Made by a program: the position numbers and the translations under genes. Positions 54,873 through 64,000 of a stretch of 64,000 bases of DNA are shown piece after piece. This DNA comes from Mesotaenium endlicherianum (lineage: Eukaryota > Streptophyta > Zygnematophyceae > Zygnematales > Mesotaeniaceae). The notes beneath the pieces are model-generated. The model was given only the letters and a program-made list of their open reading frames with translations, had not been told where the DNA came from and ran no database searches. Location of the stretch: the NCBI GenBank assembly GCA_009602735.1, contig WELA01012532.1, forward strand, positions 206,840 through 270,839, read 5' to 3'. The stretch's first letter is position 1. Each line of letters opens with the position of its first letter.

Positions 54873-55645
54873 TGTAATGAATCAGTATATTACTGGATAT
54901 AATATTCATTTAAATATAATAGTAAATTATGTGCAGCCTGCTGAAGTTTAGTTATTAGCCAGTCTGCTGGACTTTACCTAATTAGTCAGTCTGCTGGACT
55001 TTACATAATTAGTCAGTCTGCTGGACTTTACATAATTATCAGTTTAATGACTCAGCCGGAAGCAGCAGGCTGAAGTCCTTATAAGTCAGCTTGCTGACCC
55101 ATTCTTTGACAGCCAGCTGACTTCCGTACTCGGTAGCAGCGAACTGCCTTGATATGCATCTAAGTGCGATATGCTAGATGAATGGCCAGATGACATCCCT
55201 ATGATGGATGGCTATTCGGGATGATGGGAGATGGCGGTGGATTTGGTTAACCGAGGTCCTACCAACGTGGTTAACTCCCGGGTAGGCGGTGCCATCGCAC
55301 TGACCGTTGAATAGTAAACTCATTCCGCGTACATACGCTAGGCATTGCTCTCGAGTTCGGCATTCGGACACGAGGCCAACTCTCTTGTACAGCTTACTGA
55401 GAGAGATCTGAATCCAAGGCGAGAAGCCATTGATACGCACTGTCTTCTAACCTTGCTTATGTATGAGTTTACTGATTGCATTATTGATGCTAGTTTACTC
55501 TCATTTGACTGACGAGTATTATTCACTGCTAGTGTGTTGTCCTTTGCCGTTAAACCAGTTAACGGAAAATACCATAAAGATTACTTGCTGATATAAAGAT
55601 CTTTATTAATTGTTAATCGCCTATTTGGTAAGTCGATTCATTTCA
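54873..55645 (+). repeat. Solo family-1 LTR in element H integrase
   Basis: 773 bp in plus orientation with a perfect 5-bp duplication CCTAG (54868-54872 and 55646-55650). It is longer than its sisters because the word AGTCAGTCTGCTGGACTTTA occurs in three tandem copies near 54958-55033. Confidence 0.94.
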
Positions 55646-56440
55646 CCTAGCGTCCAGCTGGGATGGGCAGTGGTTGCAAGAGACCTCCGGGTGGTGTGTG
55701 CCGAGACTTATTTCTCTGACACTGGTCACAGGACTTGACATATTTCAAGACCTCCCGGGGTAACCCCTCCCAATTATAATGTTTTGCAAGTTTGCCAACA
55801 GTTTTGGCCTGCCCCAAATGTCCACCCAGGAGACTGTCATGAGCTTGACTCAGTAAGAGAGACCTTATTTCCAAGTTATTAGGAATGACCAGCTTCTGCC
55901 TGCCTGAAGTGGTTTCAGTCACCCAGACCCCTCCCTTGAGCTTATACCCGAGTGCAGTAGCACGACACATACCAGTAGTGGGGCTGGGCTCAAATAATGG
56001 GTCAGAAAGGTAGGCTTTCCTAAGTTGTTCTAGGAAGGACTTTTTCACCTTTAGTGAAGTGAGTGCACACAGGACTTTACCTATAGTAGTATGCCAACCC
56101 GAGGAAGGATCTAACTTCAGAGACAGACTGTGGTACTGGCCAGTCCCTTATGGTCTGGACTTTCTTAGAATCCACGCTGATGCCCTCTTTACTGACAATG
56201 TGGCCTAAGAATTCAATACTGTCTTTAAAGAAATCACACTATCTCATTTTAGCATATAAGTGATTCGTTCTCAACGTGTCCAAAACTGTCTTTAAGTGTT
56301 CAGCGTGCTGAGGTTCATCTTTAGAGAAAATCAAAATATCATCCAGGAAAACTTGCACAAACTTATCCAAATAAGGTCTGAAAATATCATTCATAGCACC
56401 CATGAAGGTGGCAGGAGCATTAGTCAGTCCAAATGGCATC
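55646..56440 (-). pseudogene. Integrase zinc-finger and RT fragments of element H
   Basis: Minus strand. The integrase HHCC finger is at about 55700-55850 (HDSLLGGHLGQ, KSCDQCQRNKSRH), with upstream linker to 56048. A reverse transcriptase palm fragment is at 56442-56239 ([36 protein letters not shown]), with its continuation near 56230-56100. Most RNase H sequence is missing between them. The region is broken. Confidence 0.85.
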
Positions 56441-57422
56441 ACGTTGAACTCATAGGTGATTTACTGGGAGAGATGTAACCATTTTCCTCAAGCTCTGCAA
56501 TCTGTGTTTTCAACTCCTCGCTCTCCACATAAGACAAGCCATACGTGCGTTGCCAAGGTGGCTGACTCCCAGGTAATAGATCAATCCTATGATCTACTTC
56601 CCTCTTAGGGGGTAGTCCTGGAGGCATATTAAATACATCAGTGTACTGAGCAACAATTTTTGCAGCAGTAGGGTGCTTCGGACGGCTTACCTTTTTCTCA
56701 ACCACTTCTTCAGGTTCAGGAGGTACCTCTCTTAGCAGCAGACAGATTATTCTGTCCTCCTTCTGGTTCCAGCTTTTGACGAACTCCATTGCATTCAGCG
56801 ACTTGCATCCTTCTGGAAGCCTCTTCTTTTCCTTCATTTGCCATCCACACAGGACAAGAAAAAGAGCACTGGTGGGTGCCAAGTTAGTCTGCCTATCACT
56901 GGCTCCTCTCACTTTAACTGTACCTCTGCTCCAACACACTTCAGCTTGATGTCTATTAAGCCAGGACCTGCCTAGCACGAGATCATAAAAGCCAGTGTTG
57001 AGTACCTCAAATGTAAGCGTTTCAGTTAGAACTGCAATGCCAGAACCTAACTGGACCTCAATAGGCTTGGTTATAACTCCTCCCGGGATACTTGAGGCAT
57101 CTCCAAGGAATATTTTTCTATTCCCTTGGGTGACAGTAGGCAGCCTTAGCCGCTTAACTAAGTCCTTGTGGATAAAAGTATGTGACGCCCCTCCGTCAAC
57201 AAATGCCCTCACCTTCCTACCTGCAATCATGCAATGCAGTAGGATAGGGGGGACTGTCTTTTCCTGACTTTCGCATTGTTCTCCTGACGTAGCAAAGAAA
57301 TGTTGGACATCAGGTGGAACAAGAGCATCCAGAGTGTGCACTCTCTGGACGTCTATATTGCTGATGGTCTCCTTTATCTGGTTGTCAGGCATGCATAGTG
57401 AATCCAGTTCAGCAGGACCCAT
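56439..57422 (-). pseudogene. Protease and RT-entry region of element H
   Basis: A 327-residue minus-strand frame: protease active-site strand AFVDGGASHTFIHKDLVKRL, closing strand YDLVLGRSWLNRHQ, linker KRLPEGCKSLNAMEFVKSWN, reverse transcriptase entry VDHRIDLLPGSQPPWQRTYG. The frame passes into sequence where the finger region is shortened. Confidence 0.88.
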
Positions 57423-57490
57423 AATACCTGCTACGAGGGCAGCTAGTGACGACTCACTATCTCTAGCATCCTCACAGTCAGTAGACTGGA

Positions 57491-58902
57491 TTACTGACTG
57501 TTGCTGTCTTTTAAAGGCTGGTCTTTTCTCTCGACCTTAGGCAGGTGCTTGACCGGACACTGTTCTCTGTAGTGGCCTTTCTGCTGACAATGGTAGCAAG
57601 TAGATTTTGCTGAGGCTGGTCTCGGCTTAGTCCTACCACCACCCCTTCCATAGCCACCTCGAGAGGGACCACCTCTACCTCTAGACTGAATAGCATTGTA
57701 CTCATACTCATATTTATCATATCCCTGATTATCCTCAGCCTGGTCTCCTTCAATTGCATTGTAGGAACCGTGGGGCTTTTTGACAATCTTAGACACCAAA
57801 GCGTTACTCTGGCGCTTGTGATTGAACTGCTGCTGATCCCAGGCGTCAGCATCCTGGATCAAGTCAGCCAGTTTCTCATACTTTTTCTCAGCAAAATGAC
57901 CAGAGACCTCGGATTTCAAGCCATACCTGAAGTATGCTATCCTATACCGTTCTGGCAAATCAGGCTGCTTCATCATGTTCTCTTGGAACTTTTGAGCAAA
58001 CTCAGCAACTGAAGTGGTCTGCTTCAGTGTCAGGGAGATCATCGCATAGATAGCTTTCTCCTGCTGGTTGATGACATCAAACTTCTCATGCAACTTCTCG
58101 ACAAACTCTACCCATGTAGGGTCACCGAGTTGCCGAGCCTTACGCTCTGCCTTCCAGTAAAGCCACCAGTCTGCGGCACTGCCTTTCAGGAGCGCACCGG
58201 TGTGCCTGACCTTCTTGTAATCTTGCAGTTCTGGGTAGTTCCATGGGGAGGTTTCCGCTTGGGCTTACTAGGCCCTCGGCCACCACCACGAGTGGTTTGA
58301 GACCCCTGTTGGTCTCTGTCCCGCAGTAGGGACATTATGATTCTTTTGTCCTCCTGTTGGGACTGATACATGGTCGCCATTTGCGACTGCATCTGAACGA
58401 ACAATGCTCCCAAGTCTACACTCTGGGGTGGTAGATTAGCAAATGCGGCAGCAGCATTGACCTCTACTCGCTGAGTAGTGTCCTCAACAATCCCTCTCGC
58501 TCCTGCAGCAGCAATTCCTGCCGCATTCAGCCGGTCACGTATTTGACCTAGGGGTACATTGAGTTGTACAGCAGGAGGTGGGTTCAAAACATTGGCCCTT
58601 GATGCCATGAGTTCCTCGACAGTGCGCTCGTTAGCTGGCTGTCTTTCCCTCCTTTCTGTGTCTTCAGCCGCCTTTGCTACTCGTTCAGCTTCTAGCCTGG
58701 CTCTCTCCTCCTCAGCTTGCTGTGCTGCGACTGCGGCAATAGCAGCTGCATCATCTGCAGCCTCTCTAGCTGCAGTATCTGCTACTGCTTCCGAATAGGT
58801 ACGGGTTCCCGCTACATGGCTATCCGCCTGGTTTTTGATATTCTCGTTATCCTGGTTTTCCATGTCTCGAGAGTTGCTAGTTTGAGACCTTGTCCTTACC
58901 AT
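57491..58902 (-). pseudogene. Gag region of element H
   Basis: Minus strand from 58902 (MVRTRSQTSNSRDMENQDNE): Ala/Glu head, capsid-like domain (KFDVINQQEKAIYAMISLTL; FAQKFQENMMKQPDLPERYR), Gly/Arg-rich linker (SRGRGGPSRGGYGRGGGRTK) and an intact-looking zinc knuckle, CYHCQQKGHYREQC, with a basic tail. The region is broken. Confidence 0.88.
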
Positions 58903-58936
58903 ACAAAGAAGACCGTGATAACTGCTCCGATACCAC

Positions 58937-59654
58937 TGAAATGAATCGACTTACCAAATCAGCGATTAACAGTTAATAAAGATCTTTATATCAGCAAGTA
59001 ATCTTTATGGTATTTTTCGTTAACTGGTTAAACGGCAAAGGACAACACACCAGCAGTGAATAATACTCGTAAGTCAAATGCGAGTAAACTAGCATCAATA
59101 ATGCAAATCAGTAAACTCATACATAAGCAAGGTTAGAAGACAGTGCGTATCAATGGCTTCTCGCCTTGGATTCAGATGGCTCTCAGTAAGCTGTACAAGA
59201 GAGTTGGCCTCGTTCCGAATGCCGAACCCGAGAGCAATGCCTAGCATATGTACATGGAATGAGTTTACTGTTCAACGGTCAGTGCCATGGCACCGCCTAC
59301 CCGGGAGTTAACCACGTTGGTAGGACCTCGGTTAACCAAATCCACCGCCATCTCCCATCATGCCGAATAGCCATCCATCATAGGGATGTCATCAGGCCAT
59401 TCATCTAGCATGTCGTACTTAGATGCATATCAAGGCAGTTCGCTGCTACCGAGTACGGAAGTCAGTTGGCTGTCAATGAATGCGTCAGCATGTGACTTAA
59501 GTTGATTTCAACGTGCTGCTTTCGGCCGAGTCATTAAACTGATATTAGATATGAAGTCCAGCAGATTGATACTAACTAGAGTTCAGCAGGCTGGACTTAT
59601 TTAACTATTATAATTAAGTGAATATTATATCAACTAATATACTGATTCATTACA
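58937..59654 (-). repeat. 5' LTR of element H
   Basis: 718 bp, family-1 termini, with primer-binding site TGGTATCGGAGC (minus strand) at 58924-58935. Its other edge abuts plus-strand gag of element I. Confidence 0.93.
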
Positions 59655-60770
59655 CTATGCCACTGCTACTGCTGCATTTGCTACACTCCCACCTCAGAGT
59701 GTGGATTTAGGAGCATTGTTCGTGCAAATGTAATCGCAAATGGCGAGCATTTATCGATCCCAACAGAAGGACAACAGAATCATAATGTCTCTGCTGCGGG
59801 ACAGAGACCAACTGGGTTCTCAAACCACTGGTGGTGGTGGCAAAGGGCCTAGTAAGCCCAAGCCAAAACCTCCCTAGGATTATGCTCCTGAGGGAAACAA
59901 AAAGTATTACCTGATCAACTTTCTCGCAGATATTGAGCAGTGCTGGACAACTACCCTAAACTGCAAGATTACGAGGTCAGGCACACTGGTACTCTACTGA
60001 AAGGCAGTGCAGCAGGCTGGTGGCTGTATTGGAGAGAAGAGAGTAAGGCTCAACAACTTGGTGACCCTACTTAGGCAGAGTTTGTCAAGAAACTGCATGA
60101 GTGTGATCAATCAGCAGGAGAAAGCTATCTATGCGATAATCTCCTTGACACTGAAGCACACCACTACAGTTGCTGAATTTGCTCAAAAGTTTCACGAGAT
60201 CATGATGAAGCAGTTAGACTTGCCAGAGCGATATAGGATAGCATACTTCAGGTATGGCCAAAAATCCGAAGTCAATGGTCATTTTGCTGAAAAGAAGTAT
60301 GAGAAACTGGCTGACTAGATCCAGGTTGCTGATGCCTGGGATCAGCAGCAGTTCAATCACAAGCGCCAGAGTAATGCTTTGGTGTCTAAGGTTGTCAAAA
60401 AGCCCCACGGTTCCTACAATGCAAGTGAAGGAGACCAGGCTGAGGATGATCAGGGTGATGAATATGAGTATGAGTATAACTCTATGCAGTCTAGAGAAAG
60501 AGGTGGTTTCTCCCGTTGCGGCTATGGAAGAGGTGGTGGTCGGACTGAACCGAAACCAGCCTCAACAAAATCTGTTTGCTTCCATTGCCAGCAGACGGGT
60601 CACTTCAGGGAGCAATGTCCAGTCAAACACCTCCAGAAGGTCAAGAGAAAAGACCAGCCTTTGAAAGACAGCAACAGTCAGTAATCCTGTCTACTGACTG
60701 TGAGGATGCTAGAGATAGTGAGTCGTCACTAGCAGCCCTCGTAGCAGATATTATGGGTCCGGCTGAACAC
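59655..60770 (+). pseudogene. Gag region of element I (5' part missing)
   Basis: It begins at the LPPQSVDLGALFVQM segment that in A lies about 150 residues into gag. It continues with capsid-like pieces (VINQQEKAIYAIISLTLKHT; YRIAYFRYGQKSE), a Gly/Arg linker (GGFSRCGYGRGGGRTEPKPA) and the knuckle CFHCQQTGHFREQC near 60580-60620. The region is broken. Confidence 0.85.
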
Positions 60771-60775
60771 TATGC

Positions 60776-61480
60776 ATGCCTGACAACCAGATAAAGGAAA
60801 CCATCAGCACTATAGATCTCCAGAGAGTGCACACACTGGATGATCTTGTTCCACCTAATGTCCAACATTTCTTTGCTAAGTCACGAGAACAATGCAAAAG
60901 TCGGGAAAAGACAGTTCCCAAGCTGAAGTGTGTTGGAGCAGAGGTACAGTTGAAGTGAGAGGAGCCAGTGATGCGCAGGCTAACTTGGCACCCACCAGTG
61001 CTCTTCCTCTTGTCCTGTATGGATGGCAAATGAAGGAAAAGGAGAGGCTTTCAGGAGGATGCAAATTGCTGAATGCAATAGAGTTCATCGAAAGTTGGAA
61101 CCAGAAGGAAAACATAATGTTCTGTCTGCTACTAAGAGAGGTAAAGTGGTTGAGAAAAATGTAAGCCCTCCAGCGCACCCTACTGTTGCAAAAATTGTTG
61201 CTCAGTACACTGATGTTTTTGATATGCCTCCAGGGATACCTCCTAAGAGGGAAGTGGATCACAGAATTACCTGGGAGTCAGCCACCCTGGCAACACACTT
61301 ATGACTTGTTTTATGTGGAGAGCGAAGAGTTGAAAACACAGATTGCAGAGCTTGAGGAGCATGGTTTTCAATTTCCCCAGTAAATCACCTTATGGCGCAC
61401 CCATCTTCTTTGTTAAGAAAAAAGATGAAAGTATGCGGATATGCGTTGATTACAGAGCTCTTAACAGAATTACATTCTAG
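60776..61480 (+). pseudogene. Protease/RT remnants of element I
   Basis: Short plus-strand pieces correspond to the start of A's protease region (MPDNQIKETISTID), the linker near 61040-61090 and the reverse transcriptase entry near 61240-61440 ([30 protein letters not shown]-type end). The protease active-site strand and the palm are not present. Confidence 0.75.
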
Positions 61481-61489
61481 AGCAGCAGG

Positions 61490-63190
61490 TTGCCTTCCAG
61501 ACCCTTAAAGATGCTCTTTGTTCTGCCCGAGTGCTAGCCGTGTATGATCCCAGCAATCTTGTGCAGGTGGTTACTGATGCTTTTGACTTTGCCATAGGTG
61601 CTATTTTGTTGCAGCCTGCTGACAAAACCACGAAGGATGGTAAGGTACGGCAGGAGTGGCATCTTGTGTTGTATGAGTCTATGAAATTTAATCCAGCTGA
61701 GATTAGTTACTCTCTGCATGATAAAGAGCTGCTAGTTATTATTCATGTGCTCTAACAGTGGAGAGCATACTTACATGATAAAGCTTTTAAGGTGATTACA
61801 GATCATCTAGCTCTGACTCACTTTCAGAAGAAGTCCAAGCTGTCTCGAAGGGAGAATCGCTGGAGCCAGATGCTGGAGCAGTTCCAAGTCCAGATTGACA
61901 CAAACCAGGGAAGTTGAATCTTGCTGATGCACTCTCTAGAAGACCTGACCCGCAAGAAAGGAACTTTAGTCATCATGCTGTAAGTAAAGTCCTTTGTGCA
62001 CTCACTTCATTAAAGGTGAAAAAGTCCTTCCTTGAACAACTTAGGAAAGCCTACCTTTCTGACCCAACATTTGAGCCCAGCCCCACTGATGGTGTGTGTC
62101 CTGCTACTGCACTTGGGTATAGGCTTAAGGGTGGGGTCTAGGTGACTGAAACCACTTCAGGCAGGCTGAAGCTGGTCACCCCTAATAACTTGGAAATAAG
62201 GTCCCTTTTACTGAGTTAAGCACATGACAGTTTACAGAGTGGACATTTGGGGCAGGCCAAAACTGTTGGCAAACTGGCAAAACATTATCATTGGGAAGGA
62301 TTACCTCGGGTGGTCTTCAATATGTTAAGTCCTGTGATCAGTGTCAATGGAATAAGTCTAGACACACATTACTGGGGGGTCTCTTACAACCGCTGCCCAT
62401 CCCAGCTGGACGGTGGGAAACAATATCCATGGACTGGGTGGTAACACTGCCACGAACTGCCAATGGGCATGATTCAATACTGGTAGTCGTGGATAAACTG
62501 ACAAAAGTGGTCAATTTCATCCCCACAACTGTCAAAGTAATTGCACTTGAAAAAGCAAGACAGTTCTACAACCATGTAGTATGCCAACATGGGCTACCCT
62601 CATCTCCGACAGAGACTCAAATTTTACCTCTAAGTTCTGGAGAGCTTTAATGGGATTAATGCTGACACCCTGTCAGAATTCCAACAGAACCTACACAAAG
62701 CCCAGGAAAACCAACAAAAATACGCTAATCACCACCGTCGAGAACTGACATTTTCTAAGGGCAATTTGGTCAAACTGCATTCTCAGCCCCTGTACCTGCC
62801 TGGGGTGGTCAAGAAAAAGCTTGAGCCTGTCTGGGTCGGTCCATATTCGGTGGTGCGCCGTGTTGGTTGGAATGCTTACAAACTGAAGATGTCAGCAGAA
62901 TACAAGGGTCACCTGGTCTTTAATGTCTCCTTCCTTGAACCATACATTAAAGGTGACACACTGTTCACAGGTCGGTTACCTGTGCAACCGGGACCGATCC
63001 CCGCCGTCCGGGATGGTGACCCTGAGGAACATGAGGTTGAGGAGAGTTTAGACGCTCGCTGTGTCCATAGATCATCTAAATATGTCATGAAGTACCTGGT
63101 CTGATGGAAGGGTTACGATGCCTCTGGGGACACTTGGGAATTTAAAGACCAGCTGACCAATGCCAAAGGGGCGATGAAACGATTCCACCT
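61490..63190 (+). pseudogene. RNase H, integrase and chromodomain region of element I
   Basis: Plus-strand blocks: RNase H ([40 protein letters not shown]), integrase finger near 62240-62360 (KSCDQCQWNKSRH), core start MDWVVTLPRTANGH (62431), C-terminal domain (VKKKLEPVWVGPYSVVRRVG, YKGHLVFNVSFLEPYIKGDT) and chromodomain (63090-63190, YDASGDTWEFKDQ). Part of the core with the second and third catalytic residues is absent. The region is broken. Confidence 0.88.
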
Positions 63191-63568
63191 TCGGGCGACT
63201 GGCACCCTTTTCTACCTGCCATTTCAGTGGACATGCATGGAGAGGTGACAGGAGGCCTTGTCTCCATATAAGTCATAGGGGAATGTGACAGTTACTGACA
63301 GATAGTGACAATTGTGACTGGCAGCCCACCTTTAAACTTAAGTTGGAGGAAGTGTGTTCCGTTTCGGGATCAGCCAGGCGAATTTTATAACCATTCCACA
63401 CACTCAACCTGCGCTCATACTCACTTTCTGTCTCTAACTCAATTCTCTCTTACACTCACTCACACAAGGTACTACACACTAGGGACTCCCCCTATCACGT
63501 TCTTCTTAATCACGGGCACTCAGTAGCGACAACGTGTCATGACTTCACTGACTGCATTGTGTTTATGA

Positions 63569-64000
63569 TTGAGCAGAATGACTCAGAAGTCAGAACTTAA
63601 GAGGAAGAGAAGAGCGAAAGAGGCACACGCAGAACACTTGCAATTTTGTGGGCGACATCGAATCATCCTCCATCTCCGCTCGGGAATCACAACGACTTCA
63701 ACAATAGCGGGAGGCACAGAAGAAGAAGGAGGAGGAGGAGCAGGCCAGGCTGAGGCAGGAAGAACTGGACAGAAAAGTTGCAGAGGAGGCCAAGAAGGCG
63801 GAAGAGGGGAGGCAAGCAGAGGAGAGGCGGAAGCAGCAGGCTGACGAAGAAGAACAGAGGAGAATCAGCAGCTACCGCTACACAGTGCTGGGCAAGGGCT
63901 TTGATTTGCTGGAGGAGGCCTTCAAGTATGCCCAGAGAAGTCGCAGTGAGGCACAGCAGGACATCTTGCAGAGGGAAGGGGAGACATTTGAAAACTTTGA
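63569..64000 (+). pseudogene. Start of the extra 3' ORF region of element I
   Basis: It starts MSRMTQKSELKRKRRAKEAH, almost identical to A and H, and continues with the charged coiled-coil head. The conserved core (SSYRYTVLGKGFDLLEEAFK type) is present near 63865-63935 before the window ends. It again lies just downstream of the chromodomain and of an AAGTTGGAGGAAG polypurine-like motif (about 63340). The copy is broken. Confidence 0.75.

Larger units (their letters stand above)
51148..59654 (-). mobile_element. Family-1 chromovirus H, with nested solo LTR
   Basis: A minus-strand element with 5' LTR 58937-59654, primer-binding site 58924-58935, gag, protease, reverse transcriptase, integrase with chromodomain, extra 3' ORF region and 3' LTR 51148-51868. 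The two LTRs share private features (for example CACACCAGCAGTGAATAATA) that set them apart from the other family-1 LTRs, so they belong together. A plus-strand solo LTR (54873-55645) lies in integrase. Part of the reverse transcriptase/RNase H segment is missing. There are several breaks. No target duplication is visible because the left side continues into the chimeric unit. Confidence 0.9.
59655..64000 (+). mobile_element. Family-1 chromovirus relic I, truncated at both window sides
   Basis: A plus-strand element that starts inside gag at 59655 (next to H's LTR) and runs off the window inside its extra 3' ORF. Gag, protease remains, reverse transcriptase remains, RNase H, integrase with chromodomain and the extra ORF follow in order, with large internal losses in protease and reverse transcriptase. 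There are many breaks. It is older-looking than A and H. Confidence 0.9.

Overview
This is a repeat-dense eukaryotic window, most likely from the green (plant/algal) lineage. Chromodomain Ty3/gypsy retrotransposons fill roughly three quarters of it. It also holds a piggyBac-type DNA transposon, a lineage common in algae and animals but not typical of seed plants, and cytosine-methyltransferase relics, one of them inside a retroelement. Together these fit a charophyte-type alga such as Chara. That placement is inference; no rRNA, organellar or diagnostic housekeeping gene is present to confirm it. No CRISPR array, operon or bacterial signal was seen. The long open frames belong almost entirely to mobile elements.

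Layout. 1-3.75 kb: a minus-strand Ty3/gypsy relic of its own family (J), cut by the window edge. 3.98-6.14 kb: a piggyBac-type transposon with TTAA target duplications, matching ends and a decayed, shortened transposase. 6.8-8.0 kb: a spliced RING-finger gene or recent pseudogene on the plus strand. Its last exon encodes a module that resembles the first ORF of the neighbouring piggyBac element. 9.3-10.3 kb: a minus-strand relic of a C5 cytosine DNA methyltransferase. 10.4-27.4 kb: a plus-strand 'family 1' chromovirus (A). It carries a solo LTR and a complete, young-looking 'family 2' chromovirus (D, 14093-20772). 27.4-38.0 kb: two minus-strand family-1 relics (B and C) with family-2 pieces. 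38.0-49.7 kb: a different retroelement (E) with a long repeat-rich leader, an Ala-rich gag-like region, a retroviral-type protease and a second cytosine-methyltransferase module. It is interrupted by family-1 element F. 49.9-51.1 kb: an unidentified ORF segment joined to a family-1 gag start. 51.1-59.7 kb: minus-strand family-1 element H with a nested solo LTR. 59.7-64.0 kb: plus-strand family-1 element I, running off the window.

Family 1 has LTRs of about 720 bp (eleven copies here) that begin TGTAATGAATC and end GATTCATTTCA. The primer-binding site resembles the initiator-tRNA-Met type, and the polyprotein ends in a chromodomain. The most notable finding is an extra ORF region of roughly 1.5 kb between the chromodomain and the 3' LTR. 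It is present in all four copies that retain that region (A, F, H, I), in at least two diverged versions. It has a charged coiled-coil head, a conserved globular core and an acidic tail, and I do not recognise it. Family 2 has 503-bp LTRs (TGTAGTGA...TCACTACA). Its nested copy D has a clean 5-bp target duplication, nearly identical LTRs and open gag and pol frames.

Limits. All calls are by eye. Boundaries of the old elements are approximate, and relic elements are described only at the level of family, parts and state. The run of Ns at 13731-13740 and the single N at 30537 are both flanked by duplicated sequence and look like assembly joins.
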